Assembly: GCA_964236535.1 (NCBI GenBank) | Contig: CAXSEF010000002.1 | Location: 79,784 to 143,783, forward strand | Direction of reading: 5' to 3' | From: CAXSEF01 sp964236535 | GTDB lineage: Bacteria; Pseudomonadota; Alphaproteobacteria; Acetobacterales; Acetobacteraceae | DNA: 64,000 bases | Shown here: positions 1 through 8,095 of the stretch, one piece after another | Numbering within the stretch: the stretch's first letter is position 1 | Layout: the number at the start of each line of letters is the position of its first letter | Made by a program: the position numbers and the translations under genes | Notes under the pieces: model-generated | Database searches by the model: none | Told to the model about the DNA's origin: nothing | The model's input: the letters and a program-made list of their open reading frames with translations, nothing else

Positions 1-573
1 CCGGCCGACTCGGCGCACATCAAAGGCGGCGACGTCATCCTCAAGTTCAACAACCAGGACATCAAGGAGCTCAAGACGCTCCCCCGCGTCGTCGCCGAGA
101 CCCAGATCGACCAGTCCGTTCCCGTCGAGGTCTGGCGTGACGGCAAGGACCAGACCCTGCAGGTCAAGGTCGCCGAGATGCCGTCCGAGGCCAAGATGGC
201 CGACAACGGCACCCCCGGCGAGCCTGCCCGCAAGCCCTCCGGCGCCTCCGAGCTGTCCGACTTCGGCATGCACGTCGCCTCGATCACCGACGAGTCGCGG
301 CAGAAGTTCAGCCTCGGCGGCGACCAGAAGGGCGTCGTCATCACCGACGTCAACAAAAGCGGCCCCGCCGCCGAGCACGGCCTCAAGGCCGGCGATGTCA
401 TCGTCGAGGTCCAGCAGGAGGCGGTGAACACCCCGTCCGAGTTGCGCCAGCGCGTCGACGCCATCCGCAAGCAGGACCGCAAGGCCGTGCTGCTGCTGAT
501 CCAGGGCAGCGAAGGCGTCCGCTACGTGCCGATGCCGCTCTCGTCCAAGCCGTCATCGTCCGAGCCGGGCTGA
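1..573 (+). CDS. HtrA/DegP-like protease, C-terminal PDZ part (5' end outside window)
   Basis: The reading frame is open from base 1, so only the last 190 residues are visible. They hold the end of one PDZ domain (ADSAHIKGGDVILKFNNQDI, residues 2-21) and a second PDZ domain at about residues 80-175 with the typical VVITDVNKSGPAAEHGLKAG ligand-loop and core pattern. Two tandem C-terminal PDZ domains are the hallmark of Do-type periplasmic serine proteases (DegP/DegQ/MucD), which degrade or refold misfolded envelope proteins. The protease domain with the His-Asp-Ser triad is outside the window, so catalytic competence cannot be judged. The stop codon is followed at once by a copy of the dispersed repeat. 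Confidence 0.85.
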   Translation, partial: PADSAHIKGGDVILKFNNQDIKELKTLPRVVAETQIDQSVPVEVWRDGKDQTLQVKVAEMPSEAKMADNGTPGEPARKPSGASELSDFGMHVASITDESRQKFSLGGDQKGVVITDVNKSGPAAEHGLKAGDVIVEVQQEAVNTPSELRQRVDAIRKQDRKAVLLLIQGSEGVRYVPMPLSSKPSSSEPG

Positions 574-713
574 AGCAGGCAAGGCCAGAGGCGCCGCCGC
601 TGGCCTCCGCCAGGGGCCGCGCCCCTGGACCGGCACACGAAATGCCGTCAACCCTGTCCGGTGCGGGTCCGGGGGTTCAGCCCCCGGCCGGTCCAGGGCA
701 GCGCCCTGGTCTT
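574..713 (+). repeat. Dispersed repeat, copy R1
   Basis: This copy starts right after the HtrA stop with the family signature GCAAGGCC. It contains the perfect hairpin CCAGGGGC-CGC-GCCCCTGG (610-628), a 7-bp stem around TTCAG (about 670-688), and CCAGGGC-AGC-GCCCTGG (693-709). The last two lie inside the N-terminal coding part of queG. The family termini are not recognisable here, so this is a partial copy. Confidence 0.75.
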
Positions 714-1730
714 CCTGCCTCCCTGATCCGCGACCGCGCCCTCGCCCTCGGCTTCCACGCCATCGGCTTCGCCCCCGCCGCCCTTGGCCCCGAGGCCCGC
801 GACCGCCTCGCCGCCTTCGTCGCCAGCGGCCAGCACGGCGACATGGGCTGGCTCGCCGACCGCCAGGCCGAGCGCTCCCACCCGCAATCCCTCTGGCCGC
901 AAGCGCGCAGCGTCATCGCCCTCGGCCTGTCCTACGCCCCCGACGGCGACCCCCTCGCCACCCTCGCTTGCCCCGACCGCGGCAACATCTCGGTCTATGC
1001 CCGCAACCGCGACTACCACGACGTGGTCAAGGGCATGCTCAAGCACCTCGCCCAGTTCGTGGCCAGCCGCTTCGCCGCCGAGGTCAAGGTGTTCGTCGAC
1101 ACCGCCCCGGTGATGGAAAAACCCCTCGCCGAGCAGGCCGGCCTCGGCTGGCAGGGCAAGCACACCAACCTGGTCTCCCGCGCGCACGGCTCCTGGCTCC
1201 TGCTCGGCGAGATCTACACCACCCTCGAACTCCCCCCCGACCCCCACGCCGGCGCCACCTGCGGCTCCTGCACGCGCTGCCTTGCCGCCTGCCCCACCGA
1301 CGCCTTCCCCGCGCCTTACCGCCTCGACGCCACCCGCTGCATCTCCTACCTGACCATCGAGCACCGCGGCCCGATCCCCCCCGACCTGCGCCCGAAGCTC
1401 GGCAACCGCATCTACGGCTGCGACGACTGCCTCGCCGCCTGCCCGTGGAACCGCTTCGCCCAAACCCCCGCCCCCGCCAGGCTGCGCGCCCGCGACGACC
1501 TCACCGCCCCCCACCTCGCCGAACTCGCCACCCTCGACGACGCCGCCTTCCGCACCCGCTTCTCCGGCTCGCCCATCAAGCGCATCGGCCGCGCCCGCCT
1601 CGTGCGCAACGTGCTCAACGCCATCGGCAACTCCGCCGACCCTGCCCTGCGCCCTGCCGCCCTCCGCCTCTGCGACGACCCCGACCCGGTCGTCGCAGAC
1701 TCCGCGCGCTGGGCTGCGGCACGGCTGTAG
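642..1730 (+). CDS. queG: Epoxyqueuosine reductase QueG
   Basis: QueG is a cobalamin- and iron-sulfur-dependent cytoplasmic enzyme that reduces epoxyqueuosine to queuosine in tRNA, the last step of the pathway. The 362-residue protein has the family's conserved block MEKPLAEQAGLGWQGKHTN and two ferredoxin-like 4Fe-4S motifs, CGSCTRCLAACPTDAF (residues about 206-221) and YGCDDCLAACPWN. A HEAT-like C-terminal tail follows. The ATG at 642 lies inside dispersed repeat R1, and residues 2-27 (Gly/Pro-rich, GPGVQPPAGPGQRPGLPAS) are repeat-derived. Recognisable family sequence begins only at LIRDRALALGFHAIGF. No ATG, GTG or TTG in frame lies between the repeat and that block, so the repeat probably supplies the start codon. 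Confidence 0.93.
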   Translation: MPSTLSGAGPGVQPPAGPGQRPGLPASLIRDRALALGFHAIGFAPAALGPEARDRLAAFVASGQHGDMGWLADRQAERSHPQSLWPQARSVIALGLSYAPDGDPLATLACPDRGNISVYARNRDYHDVVKGMLKHLAQFVASRFAAEVKVFVDTAPVMEKPLAEQAGLGWQGKHTNLVSRAHGSWLLLGEIYTTLELPPDPHAGATCGSCTRCLAACPTDAFPAPYRLDATRCISYLTIEHRGPIPPDLRPKLGNRIYGCDDCLAACPWNRFAQTPAPARLRARDDLTAPHLAELATLDDAAFRTRFSGSPIKRIGRARLVRNVLNAIGNSADPALRPAALRLCDDPDPVVADSARWAAARL

Positions 1731-1803
1731 GCAAGGCCGGGCTCTGCCCAGACCCGGCAGGGGCGAGCCGCCCCTGGACCGGCGCATGGAAGGACGTTCG
1801 GGC
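1731..1803 (+). repeat. Dispersed repeat, copy R2 (short)
   Basis: It begins directly after the queG stop with GCAAGGCCGGGCTCTGCCCA, one of the standard family modules. It continues with a 7-bp stem CAGGGGC/GCCCCTG. It marks the left border of the AT-rich island that carries the HEPN-like gene. Confidence 0.75.
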
Positions 1804-1847
1804 TCGCCAGCAGAGGTCCTTGGACACGCCACAAATCAAACGATCCG

Positions 1848-2456
1848 TTAGCCGGCGGATCGTTTCAGAAGCCCCCGGATTTTTTCAATGTGGTGAGCCT
1901 GGGCTGTCACCAGCATTTCCGTCTCCATGAGTTTGGGCGCCATATCCTTTGCCCAGTCAGGTATATGCGGAGTCCCTTGGATGGTGATAAGCGCGTCACT
2001 AAGCATCTCCTCCGGCTTCACCGAAGCGAGTTCCTCGAAGCCTGATTCAAGGAAGTGTTCGATGACCGGCTTCGTACCGGCTTCGCAGTGGGAGAATACA
2101 TCCCGCAGCAACCAGGCTGACGCAGCATAGCTACGAGAGCCACACCGGGTCTGCACGACAGGCGGAGCGATAGCACAAACCGTCCCGTCGACGACTACGC
2201 CACTGCTAGTGGGATCTATCCCACGGTGAACAACGCCGTTTCTAAGCTCACGTATGTAGCCCAGAACCTCAGCTCCCGGAACATTGGAGGTTCTCAGGCC
2301 TTCCTCCAAAGCCGTCTGAAAAGGGGTGCGGTGAACGTCGTGCACCATATCGATCGCTGACATTAAGTTGGTGAGATAAAGCGAATAGTGCATCCGCATC
2401 TGAAATCCGTCTGCCGGCGAATGGAAACTATCGATGGCTGCCGCGGATAGAACCAT
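1848..2456 (-). CDS. HEPN-like protein of unknown function
   Basis: I do not recognise a named family for this 202-residue protein. It is predicted to be largely helical and contains RELRNGVVHRG (residues about 89-99). This fits the R-N-x3-H form of the Rx4-6H active-site motif of HEPN ribonucleases, which occur in toxin-antitoxin, Abi and other defence systems. No partner antitoxin or nucleotidyltransferase gene is adjacent. Base composition is clearly lower in GC than the neighbours and the upstream 200 bases are AT-rich. The gene is bracketed by repeat copies R2 and R3, which suggests acquisition by transfer. A non-nuclease helical protein that carries the motif by chance is the main alternative. 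Confidence 0.6.
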   Translation of the reverse strand: MVLSAAAIDSFHSPADGFQMRMHYSLYLTNLMSAIDMVHDVHRTPFQTALEEGLRTSNVPGAEVLGYIRELRNGVVHRGIDPTSSGVVVDGTVCAIAPPVVQTRCGSRSYAASAWLLRDVFSHCEAGTKPVIEHFLESGFEELASVKPEEMLSDALITIQGTPHIPDWAKDMAPKLMETEMLVTAQAHHIEKIRGLLKRSAG

Positions 2457-2691
2457 GCACTCAAGATGCCACGAATACTATGTAGTAGCTCAGAGTTTGT
2501 TAGAGGACAGTTCACTACAATGTAACCGTCGTGAATTCTTTTTTTACTGCATTGATTCGTTGCGTGCTGCTTAAATCTTGTCTTACAAACAATTTTATCT
2601 CCATGTTATCTGAGTTCCACCTCGGCTATTAGAGATTTTGAGAATTTTAATTGTAATTCTAACAACCGCACAATTGCCCGCCCCGAACCTG
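2457..2691. other. AT-rich intergenic region
   Basis: This is the most AT-rich stretch in the window, with a run of seven T at about 2539 and several TA-rich blocks. It lies upstream of the HEPN-like gene and of fumC and could hold promoters for both. No convincing -35/-10 pair, operator or small ORF could be fixed by eye. Confidence 0.5.
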
Positions 2692-2762
2692 CTTCCCATG
2701 ACGCCGGTCCAGGGGCGGCGCGCCCCTGGCGGGTCTGGGCAGAGCCCAGCCTTGCTTCCTGT
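2692..2762 (-). repeat. Dispersed repeat, copy R3 (reverse orientation)
   Basis: The hairpin TCCAGGGGCGGCGCGCCCCT (from 2708) is followed by GGGTCTGGGCAGAGCCCAGC, the reverse complement of the module seen in R2. R2 and R3 therefore face each other across the HEPN-like island. The open frame of fumC runs back into this repeat, but a good ATG exists downstream. Confidence 0.75.
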
Positions 2763-2886
2763 CACCCCCCCAGCCCCGGCCTCCAAGCCCCCGCCTACAG
2801 AAAATCCGACTGGCTCTCACCCAGGAACGCATCCAAATACCGCACCCCCCCGTATTCCGCGCGGGACCTTGTCCTGGAGCGTAACG

Positions 2887-4332
2887 ATGGCCGCAGACAC
2901 CCCCGCCGCCGCGCCTGCCATGCCGATCGGCATCGACGCCACCGGCCTGCGCTGGGAGAGCGACAGCATGGGCCGTGTCGAGGTGCCCGCGAACCGCTAC
3001 TGGGGGGCGCAGACCGCGCGCAGCCTGGTCCACTTCTCCATCGGCCGCGACATCATGCCGATCCAGGTCGCCCACGCGATGGCGGTGGTGAAGAAGGCCG
3101 CCGCCCTGGTCAACGCCGACGCCGGCCGGCTCGACCGCACCAAGGCCCGCGCCATGTGCCAGGTCGCCGACGAGATCATCGCCGGCCGCCTCGACGCCGA
3201 GTTCCCGCTCTACGTCTGGCAGACCGGGTCGGGCACCCAGTCGAACATGAACTGCAACGAGGTGATCTCGAACCGTGCCATCCAGCTGCTGGGCGGCACG
3301 ATCGGCAGCAAGAAGCCGGTCCACCCCAACGACGACTGCAACATGGGGCAGTCGTCCAACGACACCTTCCCCACCGCGATGCACATCGCCGCCCGGCTCG
3401 AGATCGAGCGCGTCCTGCTCCCCTCCCTCGACCGGCTCGCCGGCGCCATCGAGGCCAAGGCCGAGCTCTGGGCCGACGTTGTCAAGATCGGCCGCACCCA
3501 CCTGCAGGACGCGGTGCCGCTGACTGTCGGCCAGGAGTGGTCGGGCTACGCCCACCAGCTGCGCCACGCCATCGCCGGCATCCGCGCCGCCCAGGACGGC
3601 CTGCTGGAGCTCGCCGCCGGCGGCACCGCGGTCGGCACCGGCCTCAACGCCCCGCCCGGCTTCGCCGAGGCCATCGCCGCGCGCATCGCCGCACTGACCG
3701 ACCAGCCGTTCCGCACCGCGCCGAACAAGTTCGCGGCCCTCGGCGGGCTCGACGCCATGGTCGCCGCGATGGCCGCGATACGCGGCGCCGCCGTGGCCCT
3801 GATGAAGATCGCCAACGACGTGCGCTGGCTCGCCTCCGGCCCGCGCTGCGGCCTCGGCGAGCTCACGCTGCCGGAGAACGAGCCGGGCTCCTCGATCATG
3901 CCGGGCAAGGTCAACCCGACGCAGTGCGAGGCCATGGTCATGGTCTGCACCCAGGTGATCGGCGAGGACGCCGCCGTCGCCTTTGCCGGCGCCCAGGGCA
4001 ACTTCGAGCTCAACGTGATGCGCCCGGTCATCATCATGAACGTCCTGAATTCGGCGCGTCGCCTCGCCGACGTGAGCGGCACCTTCCGCCGCTACACGAT
4101 CGAGGGCACCGAGCTGAACCGCGAACGCATCGCCGAGCTGCTCGACAGCTCGCTGATGCTGGTCACGGCGCTGGCCCCGGTCATCGGCTACGACCGCGCG
4201 GCGCACATCGCGCACGAGGCCCATGTCGGCGGCCACACCCTGCGCGAGGCCGCCCTGGCCTCGGGCGAGATCGACGCCGAAACCTTCGACCGCGTGGTCG
4301 ACCCCCGCCTGATGGCATACCCGGAGAAATGA
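2887..4332 (+). CDS. fumC: Fumarate hydratase, class II
   Basis: FumC interconverts fumarate and L-malate in the TCA cycle as an iron-independent homotetramer. The 481-residue product shows GRTHLQDAVPLTVGQE (catalytic-histidine region), NMGQSSNDTFPTAMH, and the signature loop GSSIMPGKVNPTQCEA with the catalytic serine. The ATG at 2887 was chosen because the open frame upstream is repeat-derived. The family's conserved start (DSMGRVEVPANRYWGAQT) begins about 25 residues into this version. The stop overlaps the start of the next gene as ATGA, so the two are probably translated together. Confidence 0.96.
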   Translation: MAADTPAAAPAMPIGIDATGLRWESDSMGRVEVPANRYWGAQTARSLVHFSIGRDIMPIQVAHAMAVVKKAAALVNADAGRLDRTKARAMCQVADEIIAGRLDAEFPLYVWQTGSGTQSNMNCNEVISNRAIQLLGGTIGSKKPVHPNDDCNMGQSSNDTFPTAMHIAARLEIERVLLPSLDRLAGAIEAKAELWADVVKIGRTHLQDAVPLTVGQEWSGYAHQLRHAIAGIRAAQDGLLELAAGGTAVGTGLNAPPGFAEAIAARIAALTDQPFRTAPNKFAALGGLDAMVAAMAAIRGAAVALMKIANDVRWLASGPRCGLGELTLPENEPGSSIMPGKVNPTQCEAMVMVCTQVIGEDAAVAFAGAQGNFELNVMRPVIIMNVLNSARRLADVSGTFRRYTIEGTELNRERIAELLDSSLMLVTALAPVIGYDRAAHIAHEAHVGGHTLREAALASGEIDAETFDRVVDPRLMAYPEK

Positions 4333-4595
4333 CGATGCGAACGATACGGGCCCTGATCAAACGCAGCTTCACCCTGGCCGGCCACCGCACCAGCGTGGCA
4401 CTCGAGCCGGAGTTCTGGTCCGCGCTGTCGGCGATGGCGCTGGGCCGCCGCCAGAGCCTGTCCACCCTGATCGCCGAGGTCGACGGCGCGCGCGAGCCGC
4501 AACGCCCGCTCGCCTCCTCGCTGCGGGTGCTGGCCCTCACCGGCAACCCCGGCCCGGCGATGCACCGCGATGACCAGGGTGGCGCCTGCGTCTGA
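4329..4595 (+). CDS. Ribbon-helix-helix domain protein
   Basis: The 88-residue protein matches the pattern of the alphaproteobacterial RHH_4-type proteins: basic start (IRALIKRSFTLAGHRTSVAL), then EPEFWSALSAMALGRRQSLS and ASSLRVLALTG. Such proteins have a MetJ/Arc-like ribbon-helix-helix fold and are presumed DNA-binding regulators or adaptors; their targets are generally unknown. Its ATG overlaps the fumC stop (ATGA), which implies translational coupling and co-expression with fumarase. Whether it regulates fumC is not shown by the sequence. Confidence 0.8.
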   Translation: MTMRTIRALIKRSFTLAGHRTSVALEPEFWSALSAMALGRRQSLSTLIAEVDGAREPQRPLASSLRVLALTGNPGPAMHRDDQGGACV

Positions 4596-4690
4596 CCGGA
4601 ACGGCGCGCCGGCGTTAACCAGACATAAACCTTGGGTACCCCAGGATGATTCCGCGGCCAATGACGACCGCTTGGAAAGGAATCAATTCC

Positions 4691-4897
4691 GTGACCTGCA
4701 TGACCCAGCTCGCCTTCCGCGGCTTCGCCACCGCGATCGCCCCCGCGCTCTCCGACCGCGAAATCAGCCCGCTGGTGCTGTCCGATCGCCTGCTGTCCCT
4801 GGCACAGGACGCCGAGCGCGCCGGCTTCAACCTCTCCGCCGGCCACCTCGTCACCCTCGCCCACACGGTGTTCGACGAGATCCCAAGCCAGCGCTGA
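4691..4897 (+). CDS. Small hypothetical protein (68 aa)
   Basis: The start is a GTG at 4691, ten bases after a good Shine-Dalgarno sequence GGAAAGG (4674-4680). An in-frame ATG at 4646 is possible but has no such site. The product is helical with no Cys and no signal peptide. It contains SPLVLSDRLLSLAQDAERAG followed by a second helix (HLVTLAHTVFDEIP). I do not recognise a family. It follows the RHH gene by 95 bases on the same strand and may be in the fumC transcript. Confidence 0.6.
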   Translation: MTCMTQLAFRGFATAIAPALSDREISPLVLSDRLLSLAQDAERAGFNLSAGHLVTLAHTVFDEIPSQR

Positions 4898-5096
4898 GCA
4901 GCAGGCAAGGCCGGGCCCTCCCTCCGCCCGCATTCCAGTGGCCCAGACAGGCCGTCGGAGCCTTGCGCGGGCTACGCCCAAACCGGCAAAGGGCGAAGCC
5001 CTCTGGAAACCATCACCCAGGCAGGACGGCGCCCCCGACCACCGAGTGTGCCGGTCCGGGGCGGGTCGCCTCCTTCAGGCCGGGAGCAGCGCCCTC
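4898..5096 (+). repeat. Dispersed repeat, copy R4
   Basis: It shares the long-form internal modules: CCCTCCGCCCGCATTCC, then GCCTTGCGCGGGCTACGCCC, then an AAGGGC/GCCCT stem and GGAAACCAT. It fills the space between the convergent small gene and the glycosyltransferase, so it sits at the 3' end of both. Terminal inverted repeats are not clear. Confidence 0.75.
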
Positions 5097-5099
5097 GGC

Positions 5100-6326
5100 C
5101 TACCGACCACCGTCCCTCACCACCCGGGCGATCAGCGCCTGGTAGGCCTCGAGGTAGACCGGCATCGCCAGCGTCGCCAGCGCATGCGCCCGTGCCGCCT
5201 GCCGCAGCCCCGCCGCCATCGCCCGGTCCTCCAGCAGCAGCAGCACCCGATCCGCCAGCGCGCCGGGATCGAGGAACGGCGACAGCAGCCCGGTCTGCCG
5301 GTCCGCCACGAACTCCAGCACCGGCGCGGTGTCGCTCGCCACCAGCGCGCAGCCGCAGGCCAGTGCCTCGCGCAGCGACCACGACGCCACGAACGGATAG
5401 GTGAAATAAACGTGCGCGTCCGAGCGCTGCAGCAGCCGGATGTAGTCGTCGTAGCCGACCCGCCCCGGAAAGCAGACCCGCGCCGGGTCGAGCGGCCCGA
5501 CCTCGGCAAGCAGCCGCTCGCGCCAGGTCCCCTCGGCAAGCCGCGCGCCGTAGCTCACCCCGTCCCCGCCCACCATGACCACATGCAGGTCCGGCCGCGC
5601 CCGCAGCAGGCGCGGCAACGCGCGCATCAGGATGTGGAACCCGCGATACGGCTCGAGGTCGCGCGAGACGTAGGTCAGCAGCGAAGCCCCCGCCGGCACG
5701 CCGAACCCGCCCAGCGCGAACGGCCGCGCCGCCGACTCCGGGTCCGGCCGGCACGCCTCGAGGTTCACCCCCTCCGGCACCACGGTGATGTTGGCCTGCG
5801 CCCAGTCCGGGTAGGTCGAGCGCTGGAACAGCGTCGGCGACTGCCCGCGCCCGGGATTGGTCAGGCACAGCAGGTTGACCGCGTTCTTCGCCCGTACCCG
5901 CGACAGGGCCGCGACCGGAGTCGGGAACTCGGGGTCGAACCCCACGTCGGTCCCCTGGGTGCGATAGTAGAACTCCTGGTAGCCGAGCAGCGGCACGTCG
6001 GGCCAGACGTCGCCGATGTTGAGCAGCTCGCCCCAGCCGTGGTGGCCGATGATGATGTCCGGCGCATAGCCCAGCGCCTTGAGCTGCGCCGCCGTGGCAG
6101 CAACGATCTCGGCACGCAGCACCGCCAGCTCGAACTCCTGGGCGTCGCGATGCGCCTGCGGGTTGAGCGCGCGCGGCATCTGGTAGACGACCTTGCGCAC
6201 CCCGCGGATCTGGTTTGGGTTGGCCTCGGTGATGAACAGGATGTCGTGGCGGTCCTCCGCCACCAGCCTGCGAACCAGATGGAGGAACTGCGCCGGGAAG
6301 TTCTGGTGGATGAACAGGTAACGCAT
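5100..6326 (-). CDS. Glycosyltransferase family 4
   Basis: The 408-residue cytoplasmic enzyme is a GT-B-fold glycosyltransferase. The N-terminus MRYLFIHQNFPAQFLHLVRR is the signature of the GT4-associated N-terminal domain whose members begin HxNFPxQF. The C-terminal half carries the GT4 nucleotide-sugar site: LTYVSRDLEPYRGFHILMRA, FPGRVGYDDYIRLLQRSDAH and the EALACGCALVASDT loop with the conserved Glu. The start at 6326 matches the family start; the frame runs further upstream but without conserved sequence. Acceptor and sugar are unknown. It lies 47 bases downstream of the ChW-like gene and near a second large glycosyltransferase, which suggests surface polysaccharide or protein glycosylation. 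Confidence 0.88.
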   Translation of the reverse strand: MRYLFIHQNFPAQFLHLVRRLVAEDRHDILFITEANPNQIRGVRKVVYQMPRALNPQAHRDAQEFELAVLRAEIVAATAAQLKALGYAPDIIIGHHGWGELLNIGDVWPDVPLLGYQEFYYRTQGTDVGFDPEFPTPVAALSRVRAKNAVNLLCLTNPGRGQSPTLFQRSTYPDWAQANITVVPEGVNLEACRPDPESAARPFALGGFGVPAGASLLTYVSRDLEPYRGFHILMRALPRLLRARPDLHVVMVGGDGVSYGARLAEGTWRERLLAEVGPLDPARVCFPGRVGYDDYIRLLQRSDAHVYFTYPFVASWSLREALACGCALVASDTAPVLEFVADRQTGLLSPFLDPGALADRVLLLLEDRAMAAGLRQAARAHALATLAMPVYLEAYQALIARVVRDGGR

Positions 6327-6373
6327 TGCTGTGCGTGCCGGCGCAGCCGCGCCGCTGCCGGCGTGCCGCCCTC

Positions 6374-7636
6374 CTAAGCCTTGCCGCCGCGGCCGCGCGG
6401 CCGCGCGCCCACTCCCTGCACCGCAGGCACCCTGCCGGCCACCGCCCCGCCGGATCCGGCCCCCGGGCCCGCCGGCGTAGCCGTCGCCGCACGAACCGGG
6501 CGCTTGCCGGCAGCCCGAGCCGGCCGGCCGGCCGCCCCCGGCGCCGGGCCCGCAGCCGCAGCGTCCGCCGCATGGCCCGCGGCCCGTGCGTGCTCCGAGA
6601 TCTCGACCCGGAACGCCTCCAGCGGTGCGAGGCTCGCCGACTCCAGTGCCTCGCCCGCAGCACTCGGCCCGGCCGCGCTGCCATCGACGAAGGTCGCCCG
6701 CACGCTGCACTCGAATCGGGCCGCAGCAGCCCCGCGCAGCCGCACCCGGAGTCCTAGGATAGGCAACGCCATGCCGCGGCTGCCGCAATACGTCCCCGCC
6801 GACGCCCAGGGCGACATCCAGCCGCGACCCAGCACCGCCTGGTACTCGATGTCCTCGCGCTCGACCCGGCCGCGCGGCGCGATGGCGAACCCCTCGACCC
6901 AGCGCTGGCTGCCCGGCTCGCCCATCCACTCGCCGAGCCGCGCGAGCACGTCGCCGCGCCCCTGCACGTGCGCCGCCACCTCGGCCTGCTGCGGCCCGGC
7001 TCCCGGCGTCGCCCCGCCCCCGGGCGCCACTCCCGCGGCGGCCGGCGCGACAGGCCCGGCCGGCGTCGCCGCCCCGGCGGCTCCGCCCACCCCGGCGGGC
7101 GGCGCCACCGGACGCGGAACCGCCGCGGCAGGCGCCGGCACCGGCGCCGCGACCGCCGGCAGCGACGCGGGCCCGCTCGCCCGGCTTGGAGCCGCCGGCG
7201 CAACACCCGCGCCGACCGCCGCCATCCCGGCCGCAGCCACCCCGCCGGTCGCTGGCGCCCCCACAGCCCCCGCCGCACCGCTCAGCCGCATCACCTGCAG
7301 CCGCGGCGCCTCCTGCCGCCCCTCCAGCTCCTGGTACACCGTGACCAGCACCTGCGCCGGCCCCCGGCTCACCCGGATCAGCGCCGCGCTGTCCTGCCCG
7401 CCGAGCCAGCCGTCATCGCCGAAGGTGCGGATCGCCAGCACCGCGGCTCCGCCCGCAGCCGCCGCGCCGGCTGCGGGCGGCAGCGACAGCCGCACCCCCG
7501 GCAGGCCGGTCGCCGGGTTGGCCAGCGTGGAACCCGGCGCATGGAACAGGCAGAACACCCCGGCATCGAGCGTCATCAGGTGCCCAGACACCTTGAGCTC
7601 GGTGACCACGCGCGGGGACGCCTCGGCTTCGGACAT
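6374..7636 (-). CDS. Uncharacterised protein with possible ChW-like domain and Ala/Pro linker
   Basis: This 420-residue protein has a compact N-terminal part (residues 1-120), a long Ala/Gly/Pro linker (about 120-225) and a second folded part (about 230-345), then a basic Ala/Arg/Gly-rich tail. The second part reads DIEYQAVLGRGWMSPWASAG followed by GTYCGSRGMALPILGLRVRL. The spacing of Tyr, Trp, Gly and the final hydrophobic strand resembles ChW (clostridial hydrophobic with conserved W) repeats, which are cell-surface modules. The similarity is by eye only and not proof of homology. No signal peptide or lipobox is visible. It precedes the GT4 gene in the same direction and probably shares its transcript. 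The GC-rich linker may inflate or shift the annotation. Confidence 0.6.
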   Translation of the reverse strand: MSEAEASPRVVTELKVSGHLMTLDAGVFCLFHAPGSTLANPATGLPGVRLSLPPAAGAAAAGGAAVLAIRTFGDDGWLGGQDSAALIRVSRGPAQVLVTVYQELEGRQEAPRLQVMRLSGAAGAVGAPATGGVAAAGMAAVGAGVAPAAPSRASGPASLPAVAAPVPAPAAAVPRPVAPPAGVGGAAGAATPAGPVAPAAAGVAPGGGATPGAGPQQAEVAAHVQGRGDVLARLGEWMGEPGSQRWVEGFAIAPRGRVEREDIEYQAVLGRGWMSPWASAGTYCGSRGMALPILGLRVRLRGAAAARFECSVRATFVDGSAAGPSAAGEALESASLAPLEAFRVEISEHARAAGHAADAAAAGPAPGAAGRPARAAGKRPVRAATATPAGPGAGSGGAVAGRVPAVQGVGARPRGRGGKA

Positions 7637-7829
7637 GCTCGCTTCCTCCTACCGACCGCTCGGAACCCGTCTGGCAACCCATCTCTGCCGAGCCATCCGA
7701 CGCGCTTCCGCGCTCCGGTGCGCACGGGCCCGGGGCCGCTCCGTTACCCACGGAACACGCCACATGTCTCGGCCGAGCGAGTTGTCCAACGGGCTGTCAG
7801 CCCAGGCCCCGAGTCTGCGACGTCAGGTT

Positions 7830-8095
7830 GTGCCCTGCAAGCCGCCACGACCGCAAGCAAGGCCGCGCCCTCCTCCGTCCGCATTGCAAGAGCGCCATCG
7901 GCCCGTCGCAACCATGCGCAGGCGACACCCGGCTCGCCAAACGCCCAACGCCTCCGGAAACCATCCTGTCGAACCCGCGGCAAGACGCCCGAACCGTGCC
8001 GCGCAACCCCTTTCATGCGCGGGTCCGGGGGCTCAGCCCCCGGCGGGGTCCAGGGGCAGAGCCCCTGGCCTTCCTGCCCTCCCCACCCGCAGCAA
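7830..8095 (+). repeat. Dispersed repeat, copy R5 (compound)
   Basis: The sequence between the ChW-like gene and the large glycosyltransferase (7637-8032) holds nothing coding that I can support. From about 7853 it has GCAAGCAAGGCCGCGCCCTC and CCTCCGGAAACCAT family modules. From 8024 it has two perfect hairpins, CCGGGGG-CTCAG-CCCCCGG and CCAGGGGC-AGA-GCCCCTGG (8051-8069). The latter two overlap the 3' end of the glycosyltransferase gene and provide its stop codon. Confidence 0.7.

Noticed and set aside
7692..7730. Second dispersed repeat shared with 34112-34150
   Set aside because: The match (GACGCGC...GCTCCGGTGC) is short and only two places share it, so chance in GC-rich DNA is not excluded.
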